Assembly (NCBI RefSeq): GCF_009601165.1
Contig: NZ_WIRE01000001.1
Span: forward strand, 806,001-870,000
Origin: Alcanivorax sediminis
Lineage (GTDB): Bacteria; Pseudomonadota; Gammaproteobacteria; Pseudomonadales; Alcanivoracaceae
Length of the DNA: 64,000 nucleotides
Reading direction: 5' to 3'
Shown here: positions 33,916 to 43,816 of the stretch, one piece after another
How positions within the stretch are numbered: position 1 is the stretch's first letter
Layout: each line of letters begins with the position of its first letter
Made by a program: the position numbers and the translations under genes
The notes under the pieces: model-generated
Databases searched by the model: none
The model's input: the letters and a program-made list of their open reading frames with translations, nothing else
What the model was told of the DNA's origin: nothing

Positions 33916-36024
33916 TTAAAGCCGGTGTATCCGCACGATGCTGTCCAGGGTGCGCAGTTTCTTGATGATGCGCGCCAGGTGGATCCGATCTTTCACAGTC
34001 ATGGTGACGTTGAGGATGGTGAGGGTCGGGTCCTTCTCGGCCATGTCGATGGTGTCGATGTTGGAGCCCAGCTCGGACACGCTGTTGGCCAGGGTGGCGA
34101 GCACGCCGCGCTTGTTGATCAGTTCAATACGCAGGGCCGCGGTGTACTCCTGCTCCACGTCCTTGTCCCAGCTGAGCGCGATGCATTTTTCCGGCGCGTT
34201 GCGCATTTCTGCCAGCAGGTTTTTGCAGGAATCGCGGTGCACGACGATGCCACGGCCGGCGCTGAGGTGGCCGATGATGGTGTCGCCGGGCAGGGCGTAA
34301 CAGCACTTGGCGTAGCTCACCATCAGCCCTTCACTACCGCGGATGGCGAGCGGTTTGCGATCATCTTCGTGGCGCTCGTCATCATCTCGCGCGCCAGCCA
34401 GTTTCCTGGCTACCAGCGGGGCAAGACGGTTGCCGATGCCAATATCTTCCAGCAGGTCATCCAGCTCGAAATAGCCGTTGCCGGCCAGCTCACTGACCAC
34501 CCGCTCAATGGGCAGGTCGTCCAGGCCCATATCGTAGCTGTGCAGGGCTTTTTCCAGCAGGCGCTGGCCCAGCTCCACCGCATCTTCGCGCTGCTGGTGC
34601 TTGAGGAAGTGGCGAATGTTGGTGCGTGCCTTGCCGGTGACGACAAAGTTGAGCCAGGCAGGATTGGGGGTGGCGTTGGGGGCAGTAATGATCTTCACCG
34701 TCTGCCCGGATTCCAGCGGGGTGGACAGGGCCGAAAGCTTGCCATCAATGCGTGCTGCCACGCACTTGTTGCCCACATTTGTGTGCACCGCGTAGGCGAA
34801 GTCCACTGCCGTGGCGCCGCCAGGCAGTTCCTTGATATCGCCTTTGGGGGTGAAGATATAGGCCTCGTCCGGAAACAGGTCCACCTTCACATTCTCGATA
34901 AACTCCATGGAGTTACCGGTCTTCTGCTGCAATTCCAGCAGGCGCTGCATCCAGCTCTGGGTGCGGCTGTGGGTCGGCGTGCCGGGCTCGTCGTCAGACT
35001 TGTACAGCCAGTGGGCGGCAATGCCATTGTTGGCCATGGCCTCCATTTCCTCGGTACGGATCTGCATTTCCAGAGGAATGCCGGAGCGTGCCTTGAGGGT
35101 AGTGTGCAGGCTCTGATAACCGTTGGCCTTGGGAATGGCGATGTAATCCTTGAAGCGGCCGGGAATCGGAGTGAAGTAATTGTGCACGGCACCGAGCACC
35201 CGGTAGCAGGTGTCCACCCGGTCAACGATGATGCGGAAGCCGAATACATCCATGATGTCGGCGAACGGTTTGTGCTGTTCCTTCATCTTGGAATAGATGC
35301 TGAACAGGTGTTTCTCGCGCCCCAGTACCCGCGCCTCGATACCTTCTTCTTCCAGGCAGTGCTCCAGGCTGGATTTGATGGTGGTGAGAATTTCCTTGCG
35401 GTTGCCACGGGCCTTCTTCACCGCCTGACCGATCAGCTTGGCACGCATGGGATAGATGGCGTGGAAGGCCAGGTCTTCGTATTCCACCCGCATGTTGTAC
35501 ATGCCCAGGCGGAAGGCGATGGGGGCGTACAGCTCCAGGGTCTCGGTGGCGATGCGGCGGCGCTTTTCGGCGCGCATCACATGCAGGGTGCGCATGTTGT
35601 GCAGGCGGTCGGCCAGCTTGATAAGAATGACGCGGATGTCCCGGGTCATGGCCAGCATCATCTTGCGCAGGTTTTCGGCCTGCTGCTCTGCCTTCGATTC
35701 GAATTTGATCTGGGCGATCTTGGAAACACCATCCACCAGTTCGGCGACTTCCTCGCTGAACTCTTCCGCCAGCTGTTCCTTGCTGACGCCAGTGTCTTCA
35801 ATCACGTCATGGAGCATGGCCGCCATCAACGAGGCGTGATCCATGTGCATGTCGGTCAGAATATTGGCGACGGCCAGCGGGTGCGTGATGTAAGGATCCC
35901 CGGTACGGCGATACTGGCCCTCATGTGCCTTCTCGGCAAAATGATAAGCGCGTACGACCTGGCCGATTTGTTCATCGTCCAGATAACTGCGTAGCCGTTT
36001 TTCCAGGTTATGAATGGTGGGCAA
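33916..36024 (-). CDS. spoT: Bifunctional (p)ppGpp synthetase/hydrolase SpoT
   Basis: SpoT makes and degrades the stringent alarmone. The 702-residue protein has an HD hydrolase domain (LHDVIEDTGVS near residue 72), a RelA/SpoT synthetase domain (about 230-340; DVFGFRIIVD, AIPKANGYQSLHTTL), a TGS domain (about 375-440), and a C-terminal ACT domain (about 625-700). The start codon is TTG at 36024 with GAGGA a few bases upstream; no in-frame ATG fits better, and the N-terminus aligns with E. coli SpoT. It follows rpoZ. Confidence 0.96.
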   Translation of the reverse strand: MPTIHNLEKRLRSYLDDEQIGQVVRAYHFAEKAHEGQYRRTGDPYITHPLAVANILTDMHMDHASLMAAMLHDVIEDTGVSKEQLAEEFSEEVAELVDGVSKIAQIKFESKAEQQAENLRKMMLAMTRDIRVILIKLADRLHNMRTLHVMRAEKRRRIATETLELYAPIAFRLGMYNMRVEYEDLAFHAIYPMRAKLIGQAVKKARGNRKEILTTIKSSLEHCLEEEGIEARVLGREKHLFSIYSKMKEQHKPFADIMDVFGFRIIVDRVDTCYRVLGAVHNYFTPIPGRFKDYIAIPKANGYQSLHTTLKARSGIPLEMQIRTEEMEAMANNGIAAHWLYKSDDEPGTPTHSRTQSWMQRLLELQQKTGNSMEFIENVKVDLFPDEAYIFTPKGDIKELPGGATAVDFAYAVHTNVGNKCVAARIDGKLSALSTPLESGQTVKIITAPNATPNPAWLNFVVTGKARTNIRHFLKHQQREDAVELGQRLLEKALHSYDMGLDDLPIERVVSELAGNGYFELDDLLEDIGIGNRLAPLVARKLAGARDDDERHEDDRKPLAIRGSEGLMVSYAKCCYALPGDTIIGHLSAGRGIVVHRDSCKNLLAEMRNAPEKCIALSWDKDVEQEYTAALRIELINKRGVLATLANSVSELGSNIDTIDMAEKDPTLTILNVTMTVKDRIHLARIIKKLRTLDSIVRIHRL

Positions 36025-36157
36025 AAGTCCTCGTCACGCCCTTGGCGAGTTAGCTAGTGAAATTCACTCTTAGCTTAGATTTGAGGAGGGGTTTTGTCTA
36101 TGACAAGGAGATAGGTTGTACCAATTGGCAAACCGGGGAAACGCTATGGCGGAAGCG

Positions 36158-36186
36158 GACGAAGATACCAGGGCGGTATCTTCGTC
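36158..36186. terminator. 12-bp stem-loop between rpoZ and spoT
   Basis: GACGAAGATACC and GGTATCTTCGTC form a perfect 12-bp stem around AGGGC, starting 12 bases after the rpoZ stop. There is no T-run, so it may be an attenuator, a processing site or an RNA-stabilising hairpin rather than a classic terminator. Confidence 0.6.
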
Positions 36187-36197
36187 GAACCGGGGTG

Positions 36198-36461
36198 TTA
36201 CTCGCCGAAAGACTGGGTCAGCAGGGCCAGCTCGTCCACGTCGGCGTTGCGGTCAGCCAGCGGGCTGTCCACGGAATCCGCAGTCACGTGACCTTCGGCA
36301 ATTTCGCGCAGGGCAACCACGGTGGGCTTGTCGTTTTCCCAGGCTACACGCGGCTCCTTGCCACCAGTCTGCAGTTGACGGGCGCGTTTGCCAGCCACCA
36401 GTACCAGCTCGAAGCGGTTATCCAGTTGTTCCAGGCAATCTTCAACGGTTACACGTGCCAT
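36198..36461 (-). CDS. rpoZ: RNA polymerase omega subunit
   Basis: Omega helps assemble the beta-prime subunit and is part of one ppGpp-binding site. The 87-residue product ([21 protein letters not shown]..., [20 protein letters not shown]) is full length. GTAGGAGAAC precedes the ATG. The gmk-rpoZ-spoT order is the widespread arrangement. Confidence 0.97.
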   Translation of the reverse strand: MARVTVEDCLEQLDNRFELVLVAGKRARQLQTGGKEPRVAWENDKPTVVALREIAEGHVTADSVDSPLADRNADVDELALLTQSFGE

Positions 36462-36597
36462 GTTGTTCTCCTACAGGCGGGTGCCGCCAGGGGGCAACAC
36501 CAACAAAAATTCGCAAGGCGGGGATTTTAATGGTGAAAGCTTGATCAGTCCAGTGCCGCTGGGGCCTCGGGGCTGGCCATGCTCCCGCAGGGAGGGC

Positions 36598-37245
<648 letters not shown>

Positions 37246-37439
37246 TTAAAAGGCGCATTATAGGGACAAATGCAACTGCACGTCATATGCATGGAGACTG
37301 GCGGACCATTGGTCGGGATGGGGCAGCACTGGGGCTGGGAATTGATGCGGGTCAATATTGCCGGCAGAGAGGAGGTAGACACTCAGAGGGTCGGATATCG
37401 ACAACGACTCAGTGATCGACAAGGACAAGGAGTGTTGCA

Positions 37440-37799
37440 ATGAAAACGATCAAGACCGTGATGGGAGCGGCCCTGCTGGGCCTGACGGTGTCTGCGCTGG
37501 CGGCCCCGGCTGAGATGGGCAAAGGCAATGACAGTATGGCGCCCTGTGGTAACGGCATGATGGGTATGGGCGCCGGGCGGATGATGGGCCACTGTGAGGG
37601 CCCGGTCACCATGCCCATGCTGCGCCAGCATATGGGCATGATGCGGGAGCAGATGCAGGGTATGCCCATGGCGGGAGACCCGGAAGCCCGTCGTGAGTAC
37701 ATGGAGGGCATGATCAAACAGATGCAGCAGCATATGGATATGATGCAGAAATACCTGGACGAGACTGAAAGCCAGACCGACAAGCCCGCCAAGGAATAA
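37440..37799 (+). CDS. Methionine-rich secreted protein (119 aa)
   Basis: A signal peptide (about 1-22, cut after SALAA) precedes a mature part of about 97 residues containing 21 Met, many as MM or MxM pairs, plus two Cys and several His (for example MMGMGAGRMMGHC and HMDMMQ). Such composition is typical of periplasmic Cu(I)/Ag(I)-binding proteins, but I recognise no named family. AAGGAG precedes the ATG. Copper handling is inference only. Confidence 0.75.
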   Translation: MKTIKTVMGAALLGLTVSALAAPAEMGKGNDSMAPCGNGMMGMGAGRMMGHCEGPVTMPMLRQHMGMMREQMQGMPMAGDPEARREYMEGMIKQMQQHMDMMQKYLDETESQTDKPAKE

Positions 37800-38005
37800 T
37801 TCGAGCTCGACACGTGTGTTGTTGCGGGCGGAGTGTTCCGCCCCTGCACACCCTTTCAGTCCGTTGTGGTCGGTCGGGCAGGGGTTCTGTGCGTGATCCC
37901 CTTTGCGGAAAAACTTTCGTGTCCTGTGATGCGGAATCTCGATGAAAGTAAACGGGCAAAGGCGCACTATGTCGGCAATGTCTTGTCAGTGAGTGTTTAG
38001 CCGGT

Positions 38006-38995
38006 ATGAGCGAGAGCCCGATTACGACCAGCGTGATTTTTGACCGCGATGGTGTCCAGCACGGTTTTCTCAAACTGCCCCATTCCCATGATGGTTCCGC
38101 CTGGGGGCATGTGATGACGCCCATCACTGTGGTGCGCAATGGTGAGGGCCCCACGGCGCTGCTCACTGGTGGTAATCACGGCGATGAATACGAGGGCATC
38201 ACTGCGCTGCTGAAACTGGCGAACCGTTTACAGCCGGAGCAGATCACCGGGCGGGTGATTATCGTGCCCATGCTCAATCATCCGGCCGTGTTGAATGGCA
38301 CGCGTACGTCGCCGCTGGATGGCGGCAACCTGAACCGTTGCTTCCCTGGCAACCCGGCGGGCACCCTCACGGAAAAACTGGCGGATTATCTCACCCGTTA
38401 TCTGGTGCCCATCAGTGATGTGGTGCTGGATATTCATTCCGGCGGCAAGACCCTGGACCTGCTGCCGTTTGCCGCCACCCATCGCATGGCCGACAAGGGC
38501 TTCGAAGCCCGTTGCCTCGCCGGAGCCGCCGCCTTTGGCGCGCCCTACACCCTGTTCATGGCCGAACTGGAGGGCGATGTGCTGTTCGACAGCGCGGTGG
38601 AAGGGCAGGGCAAGGTGTTCATCAGCACCGAACTGCGCGGCGGCGGCACCACCACACCGGAGACCGTCGCCATTGCCGAGCGGGGCATCGACAATGTGCT
38701 CCGCCATGCCGGCGTGCTGGCCGGTGAGGTGGAAACCCTGCCGTCGCAGGCATTGGAAATTCCCGATGGCGACGCCTACCGGGTCAGTGAGCATGCGGGG
38801 ATTCTGGAATTTACGGTGGCGCTGGGGGATTGGATAAAAGAAGGCGATGTCATCGCACGCATCCATGACATGCATCGCACCGGCGAACCCCCCAAAGAAT
38901 GTCGCGCCCCCTATGACGCTATGCTGATCGGTCGCCGCCACCCGGCGCTGGTCAATGTGGGCGACACCTTTGCGGTGCTGGCGGTACCGCGTTAA
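38006..38995 (+). CDS. doeB: Aspartoacylase/AstE-family deacylase, DoeB-like
   Basis: The 329-residue zinc amidohydrolase has the family metal motifs GGNHGDEYEG near residue 56 and VLDIHSGGKTLDLLPFA near 140. The whole sequence closely follows DoeB, N-acetyl-L-2,4-diaminobutyrate deacetylase of ectoine catabolism (GVQHGFLKLPHS, GNLNRCFPG, STELRGGGTTT, EHAGILEFTVALGDW). No other doe or ect gene is present, so the substrate is unproven and a related N-acyl amino acid is possible. It is convergent with pycB. Confidence 0.82.
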   Translation: MSESPITTSVIFDRDGVQHGFLKLPHSHDGSAWGHVMTPITVVRNGEGPTALLTGGNHGDEYEGITALLKLANRLQPEQITGRVIIVPMLNHPAVLNGTRTSPLDGGNLNRCFPGNPAGTLTEKLADYLTRYLVPISDVVLDIHSGGKTLDLLPFAATHRMADKGFEARCLAGAAAFGAPYTLFMAELEGDVLFDSAVEGQGKVFISTELRGGGTTTPETVAIAERGIDNVLRHAGVLAGEVETLPSQALEIPDGDAYRVSEHAGILEFTVALGDWIKEGDVIARIHDMHRTGEPPKECRAPYDAMLIGRRHPALVNVGDTFAVLAVPR

Positions 38996-39032
38996 CCGGC
39001 AAAGATCTGGACCTTGATGGGGCGCTGCCTTT

Positions 39033-39177
39033 TGTAGGAGCCAGCCTGCTGGCGATCCGAGCCTGAGCGAGGTAATGATTCCAAAAGCGAGTCACGAGTA
39101 ACGAGTTGCGAAAGGCAAAACTTTCCGGATCGCGCGGTCTAAAGATTTTCGAAACTCGCTCCTCGCAACTCGTAACT
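39033..39177. repeat. Composite REP-linker-heptad element
   Basis: In order: a REP (39033-39056, GTAGGAGCCAGCCTGCTGG then CGATC), the linker (39056-39087, GAGCCTGAGCGAGGTAATG then ATTCC), a left heptad arm (39086-39110, GAGTCAC, GAGTAAC, GAGTTGC), a centre of about 37 bases and an inverted heptad arm (39148-39177, GAAACTC, GCTCCTC, GCAACTC, GTAAC). It separates the convergent doeB-like and pycB genes. Confidence 0.82.
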
Positions 39178-39187
39178 GCTTCTCTCT

Positions 39188-41005
39188 TTACGCCTCAATC
39201 TCGATCAACACCTCGCCCGGCGTCACCCGATCCCCTTTCTCCACATACACCGCCTTCACGGTGCCGGCGATGTTGGCCTGGATCTCGTTTTCCATTTTCA
39301 TGGCTTCGGTCACCATCACACCCTGGCCGGCTTTCACCGCATCGCCTTCCTTCACCAGCACTTCCACCACGTTGCCTGGCATGGCGGTGGTCACGTGGCC
39401 TGGATCGGTGGCGCGACGGCGCTTGCTGCCACCGCCGTCAGCGGCGTAAGCGTTGAGCGGTTCGAAGATGGTCTCTTCCGGCATGCCGTCCAGCGACAGG
39501 TACAGCTTGCGCTTGCCGCTGCCGGCGTCACCCACACCGGTGATGGCCACTTCATAGGTTTCGCCGTGCACATCAATGATGAACTCGGTGGGTGTGCCTT
39601 CTGCTCCCTTCTGTTTGCCGGGTACCGGCTCGGGCAACAGGGCCTCCGGTTTCAGGGTGCCGTCGGCACGCTGCTGCAGAAACTCGCGGCCCAGCTCCGG
39701 GAACATGGCAAAGGTGAGTACGTCTTCTTCGTTTTGCGCCAGTTCGCCGATGTCCTTGCGCAGCTTGTTCAGCTCCGCCGACAGCAGATCCGCCGGGCGA
39801 CCTTCCATGGGGCTCTCATTACCGATGGCCTTTTTCTGAACTTCCGGATTCACCGGCGCCGGCGCCTGACCGTAGCCACCCTGGAAGTAACGCTTCACTT
39901 CATTGGTGATGGTCTTGTAACGCTCACCGGAGAGCACGTTATACACCGCCTGGGTGCCCACGATCTGCGAAGACGGCGTCACCAGCGGCGGGTAACCCAG
40001 GTCGGCACGCACGCGGGGAATTTCCTCGAATACTTCGCGGATGCGATCCAGTGCGTTCTGTTCTTTAAGCTGGTTGGCCAGGTTAGACATCATGCCGCCC
40101 GGTACCTGGTTGATCTGCACGGACACGTCTTCGCGAGTAAATTCGCTTTCGAACTGGTGGTACTTCTTGCGCACTTCGCGGAAGTAATCGGCAATCTCGC
40201 TGAGCAACGTCAGGTCCAGACCGGTGTCATGCTCGGTACCCGCCAGTGCCGCCACCATGGCTTCCGTGGCCGGGTGGCTGGTGCCACTCGCGAACGCGGA
40301 GATGGCGGTGTCGATCCGATCCACACCGGCTTCGATGGCCTTCATCTGACACAGCGGCGCGAGACCGGCGGTGGAGTGACTGTGCAGTACCAGCGGCAGA
40401 TCCACGGCTTCCTTGAGTGCCTTGACCAGATCATAGGTGGCGTAGGGCGTCAGCAGGCCGGCCATGTCCTTGATGGCAATGGAGTGGGCGCCCATGTCAC
40501 GCAGCTGCCTGGCCATGGTCACGAACAGCTCCGGGGTGTGCACCGGGCTGGTCGTATAGCACAGAGTGCCCTGGGCATGCTTGCCGGATTGGTTCACGGC
40601 TTTCATGGCGGTTTCCAGGTTGCGCACATCGTTCAGGGCGTCGAACACCCGGAACACGTCCATGCCGTTGTCGGCGGACTTCTGTACGAACGCTTCCACC
40701 ACATCATCGGCGTAATGGCGATAGCCCAGCAGGTTCTGGCCGCGCAGCAGCATCTGCAGGCGGGTGTTGGGCAGCGCCTCGCGCAGCTTGCGCAGACGCT
40801 CCCATGGGTCTTCCTTGAGGAAGCGCACGCAGGCATCAAAGGTGGCGCCGCCCCAGGCTTCCAGTGACCAGTAGCCGACCTGGTCCAGCTTCTCGCAGAT
40901 CGGCAGCATGTCTTCGGTGCGCATGCGGGTGGCGATCAGCGACTGGTGGGCGTCGCGCAGGATTACATCGGTAATTTCGACTTTCTTGGCGTTAGGGTTA
41001 CTCAT
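39188..41005 (-). CDS. pycB: Pyruvate carboxylase subunit B / oxaloacetate decarboxylase alpha-type
   Basis: This subunit transfers carboxyl groups between biotin and pyruvate, replenishing oxaloacetate with the PycA subunit. The 605-residue protein has a TIM-barrel carboxyltransferase (ITDVILRDAHQSLIATRM at the start), a conserved PYC/OadA domain, and a C-terminal biotinyl domain with VTEAMKMENEI near residue 571. The frame starts at TTG 41011; ATG 41005 is preferred. The pair with pycA suggests a two-subunit pyruvate carboxylase. Sodium-pump partners (OadB, OadG) are absent here. Confidence 0.93.
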   Translation of the reverse strand: MSNPNAKKVEITDVILRDAHQSLIATRMRTEDMLPICEKLDQVGYWSLEAWGGATFDACVRFLKEDPWERLRKLREALPNTRLQMLLRGQNLLGYRHYADDVVEAFVQKSADNGMDVFRVFDALNDVRNLETAMKAVNQSGKHAQGTLCYTTSPVHTPELFVTMARQLRDMGAHSIAIKDMAGLLTPYATYDLVKALKEAVDLPLVLHSHSTAGLAPLCQMKAIEAGVDRIDTAISAFASGTSHPATEAMVAALAGTEHDTGLDLTLLSEIADYFREVRKKYHQFESEFTREDVSVQINQVPGGMMSNLANQLKEQNALDRIREVFEEIPRVRADLGYPPLVTPSSQIVGTQAVYNVLSGERYKTITNEVKRYFQGGYGQAPAPVNPEVQKKAIGNESPMEGRPADLLSAELNKLRKDIGELAQNEEDVLTFAMFPELGREFLQQRADGTLKPEALLPEPVPGKQKGAEGTPTEFIIDVHGETYEVAITGVGDAGSGKRKLYLSLDGMPEETIFEPLNAYAADGGGSKRRRATDPGHVTTAMPGNVVEVLVKEGDAVKAGQGVMVTEAMKMENEIQANIAGTVKAVYVEKGDRVTPGEVLIEIEA

Positions 41006-41031
41006 GATCAATTCCTGTTTTCGGCAACGGA

Positions 41032-42447
41032 TTACCAGCCGGCGTGGGCGGCAAGGGCGGTAGCAATGGCCAGCGCCATTTCCGTGGGATGTTTCTTTTC
41101 CGAGTACTGCAGCAGTTCCGGATGCTCGGGCACAAAGCTGGTGTTGAAATCCGCGGCGCGGAAATCCGGGTGCTGGAGAATCTGCTTGTAGTAGCTGGCG
41201 GTGGTGCGGATGCCATGCAGGCGCATGTCATCGAGGGCACGCTCACCGCGGGCAATGGCGTCGTCCCACTGCAGCGCCCACACCACCAGCTTCAGGCACA
41301 TGGAATCGTAATAGGGCGGAATCTCGTAACCGGTATAGATGGCGGTATCCACTCGCACGCCCGGGCCGCCCGGCGCGTAGTAATGGCTCACCCGGCCAAA
41401 GCTGGGCAGGAAGTCGTTCTTCGGGTCTTCTGCATTGATGCGAAACTGTAAGGCATAGCCGCGAAAGCTGATGTCCTGCTGGCGGTAACTCAGCGGCAAG
41501 CCAGCAGCCACGCGCAGCTGCTCGCGGACAATATCCACCCCGGTGATCTGCTCGGTGATGGTGTGTTCCACCTGCACCCGGGTGTTCATTTCCATGAAGT
41601 AAACTTCGTTGCCGGTGAGCAGGAATTCCACCGTGCCGGCATTTTCGTAGCCCACCGCCTCGGCGGCGGTCACGGCCAGGCCACCAATATAGTTGCGCTG
41701 CTCGGGAGTGAGCTGCGGACTGGGAGCAATCTCGATGAGTTTCTGATTGCGGCGCTGGATGGAGCAGTCGCGCTCGTACAGATGAATCACATTGCCCTGG
41801 CTGTCGGCGAGAATCTGCACCTCGATATGGCGCGGATTGACGATGCACTTTTCCAGGAATACTTCCGCACTGCCGAAGGCCTTGGTGGCCTCGCTGATCA
41901 CCCGCGGGTACTGGGTGCGCAACTCGTCGGCACTGTCGCAACGACGGATGCCGCGCCCGCCCCCACCGGAGGTGGCCTTCAGCATCACCGGATAGCCGAT
42001 CTCGCCAGCCAGTGCCAGGGCATCGTCCAGATCCTTAAGGTTGCCTTCCGAGCCTGGCGTCACCGGCACCCCGGCGGCGCGCATGCTGTCGCGGGCCTGG
42101 GTCTTGTCGCCCATCTTGTGGATCACTTCGGATTTCGGGCCGATAAAGCGCACCCCCTGTTCTTCGCACAGGCGGGCAAAATCGGCGTTCTCCGACAGGA
42201 ACCCGTAGCCCGGGTGGATCGCATCGCAGCCCACCTGCTTGGCCAGGCTGACAATCTTCTGCGGGTCCAGATACCCGGCAATGGGGTCATCGCCCAGGGA
42301 GTAGGCCTCGTCCGCGCGCTTCACGTGCAGGCCGTAGCGGTCGGGCTCGGTGTAGATCGCCACCGAGCGGATACCCATCTCGGCACAGGCACGAATGATC
42401 CGCACCGCGATCTCGCCCCGGTTGGCAATCAGGACTTTCTTCAGCAT
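41032..42447 (-). CDS. pycA: Pyruvate carboxylase subunit A (biotin carboxylase)
   Basis: PycA carboxylates biotin with ATP and bicarbonate. The 471-residue protein from ATG 42447 (MLKKVLIANRGEIAVRIIRAC) has the biotin-carboxylase fold: HPGYGFLSEN, the ATP-grasp glycine loop KATSGGGGRGIR near residue 160 and EMNTRVQVEHTITE near 290. GGAGGAG lies just upstream. A GTG-like extension of the frame to 42489 is not needed. pycB follows 26 bases later. Confidence 0.94.
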   Translation of the reverse strand: MLKKVLIANRGEIAVRIIRACAEMGIRSVAIYTEPDRYGLHVKRADEAYSLGDDPIAGYLDPQKIVSLAKQVGCDAIHPGYGFLSENADFARLCEEQGVRFIGPKSEVIHKMGDKTQARDSMRAAGVPVTPGSEGNLKDLDDALALAGEIGYPVMLKATSGGGGRGIRRCDSADELRTQYPRVISEATKAFGSAEVFLEKCIVNPRHIEVQILADSQGNVIHLYERDCSIQRRNQKLIEIAPSPQLTPEQRNYIGGLAVTAAEAVGYENAGTVEFLLTGNEVYFMEMNTRVQVEHTITEQITGVDIVREQLRVAAGLPLSYRQQDISFRGYALQFRINAEDPKNDFLPSFGRVSHYYAPGGPGVRVDTAIYTGYEIPPYYDSMCLKLVVWALQWDDAIARGERALDDMRLHGIRTTASYYKQILQHPDFRAADFNTSFVPEHPELLQYSEKKHPTEMALAIATALAAHAGW

Positions 42448-42700
42448 GAAAAGCTCCTCCATCGAGGGTGTGGAGGCTATGCCGGTCAAACCATAAGTGG
42501 AAATCAGAATCTGGTTAGGTGAATATAAGGTATTGCTTATAGTTTGGCGTTGAAGTCAGGTTTTATAAGGGCTGCAGCGGATCGCGCCCTGATCGCCAGA
42601 TCCTCCGGCTGAAACAAATACAGCGGCTTTGTGGGAAATTCGGCTTGCAGGATGAAGGTCCTGGCACCGTGTCCGCAAGGCCGTCACCACCAGAGGCCCC

Positions 42701-43651
42701 ATGCCCCAGACCTTCAACCAGCTCGCCAGCCGCCTCACCTTTCGCCAGTTACAGGTGTTCCTGACGGTGCATGAGTGCCGCAGCTACAGCCGCGCCGGCG
42801 AACAGTTGGGCCTCACTCAGCCCGCCGTCAGCAGCCAGATCCGCCAACTGGAAGCGGCGCTGGACATGCCGGTGTTCGAGTACGTGGGCCGCAAGCTCTA
42901 CACCACCGCCGCCGGCGAGCGGCTGGCCGAGACGGCCGCGGGCATCTTCGAATCCCTGAAAAACCTGCAAACCGATCTCGCCGCTCAGCAGGGCCGGGTG
43001 GCCGGGGAATTGAAACTGGTGGCGGTGAACACCGCCCAGTATGTGGTGCCGTATTTGCTGACAGGGTTTGTGGCGGCGCATCCGGATGTGACCGTGAACC
43101 TGCGCGTGGTGAACCGCGCCGAAGCCCTGCGCCGGCTGGATGACAACGAAGATCACCTGATGATCATGGGGATCGTTCCGGAAGACAAACCGCTCAATGT
43201 ACTGCCGTTTCTCGACAACGAACTGATCGCGGTGGCGACGCCGGAGCATGCGTTGGCCAAGGCCGACAGCATTACGCCGGAACGCTTTCTCAAGGAAAAA
43301 TTGTTATTGCGGGAGTCAGGCTCCGGCAGCCGCCTGGCACTGGAACTGTTCTGCCAGGAGCGCCGCCTGGGTGTTACCCCCTTCATGGAACTGGGTGCCA
43401 ACGACGCCATTAAGCACGCGGCCATGGCCGGCCTGGGTGTGGCCGTGCTGCCACGCCTGAGCCTGCGCGCCGAACTGCAACTGGGGCAGCTGACAGTACT
43501 ACCCGTTAAAGGCTTTCCCCTGCGCCGCTCTTGGTGCGTGGTCTACCCCAAAAGCAAATACCCCACCCCCGCCATGTCCGCCTTCGTGGACTATGTGAGA
43601 CAGAACCTCAAACAAATCGCCGCCAGCTTCCGCGAGCAAACAAGGCCGTAG
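42701..43651 (+). CDS. pycR: LysR-type regulator, PycR-like
   Basis: The 316-residue protein has an N-terminal helix-turn-helix (LTFRQLQVFLTVHECRSYSRA...) and a LysR effector domain (about 100-300). It is divergent from pycA, as PycR is from pycA/pycB in Pseudomonas aeruginosa, so control of pyruvate carboxylase is inferred. Its TAG stop (43649-43651) lies within a REP (GTAGGAGC), so the last residues are set by that repeat. Confidence 0.85.
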   Translation: MPQTFNQLASRLTFRQLQVFLTVHECRSYSRAGEQLGLTQPAVSSQIRQLEAALDMPVFEYVGRKLYTTAAGERLAETAAGIFESLKNLQTDLAAQQGRVAGELKLVAVNTAQYVVPYLLTGFVAAHPDVTVNLRVVNRAEALRRLDDNEDHLMIMGIVPEDKPLNVLPFLDNELIAVATPEHALAKADSITPERFLKEKLLLRESGSGSRLALELFCQERRLGVTPFMELGANDAIKHAAMAGLGVAVLPRLSLRAELQLGQLTVLPVKGFPLRRSWCVVYPKSKYPTPAMSAFVDYVRQNLKQIAASFREQTRP

Positions 43652-43708
43652 GAGCGGCGCTCGAGCCGCGAACCGGGTTTTCCGTAGGAGCCATGCTCGC
43701 ATGGCGAT
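43648..43708. repeat. Two tandem REPs (GTAGGAGC family) at the pycR 3' end
   Basis: REP 43648-43671 (GTAGGAGCGGCGCTCGAGCC then GCGA) and REP 43684-43708 (GTAGGAGCCATGCTCGCATG then GCGAT) are in the same orientation with different hairpin-stem sequences. The first supplies the stop codon of pycR. The gap 43652-43968 contains only REPs and heptads. Confidence 0.8.
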
Positions 43709-43730
43709 CCGCCGACGGCGGGGGCTAACC

Positions 43731-43801
43731 TTGGGAGCGGTGGTTCCACCGCGATAAAAGCGCCGCGTCGCAGCTATCGCGGTCGGACCACCGCTCCCAC
43801 A
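43731..43801. repeat. REPIN, TTGGGAGCGG subtype
   Basis: TTGGGAGCGGTGGTTCCACC then GCGAT (43731-43755) is inverted at 43776-43801 as ATCGCGGTCGGACCACCGCT then CCCACA. This subtype resembles Pseudomonas REPs (TGTGGGAGCGG) more than the others here. Confidence 0.85.
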
Positions 43802-43816
43802 AAAGATAAATTCGCC

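Noticed and set aside
33925..35994. Long plus-strand open frame (689 codons) opposite spoT
   Set aside because: It is a shadow frame over a well-conserved gene; composition is His/Gln/Gly/Val-rich as expected for antisense of GC-rich coding sequence.
39395..40867. 490-codon plus-strand frame opposite pycB
   Set aside because: Shadow of the pycB coding sequence; no ribosome site or recognisable domains.
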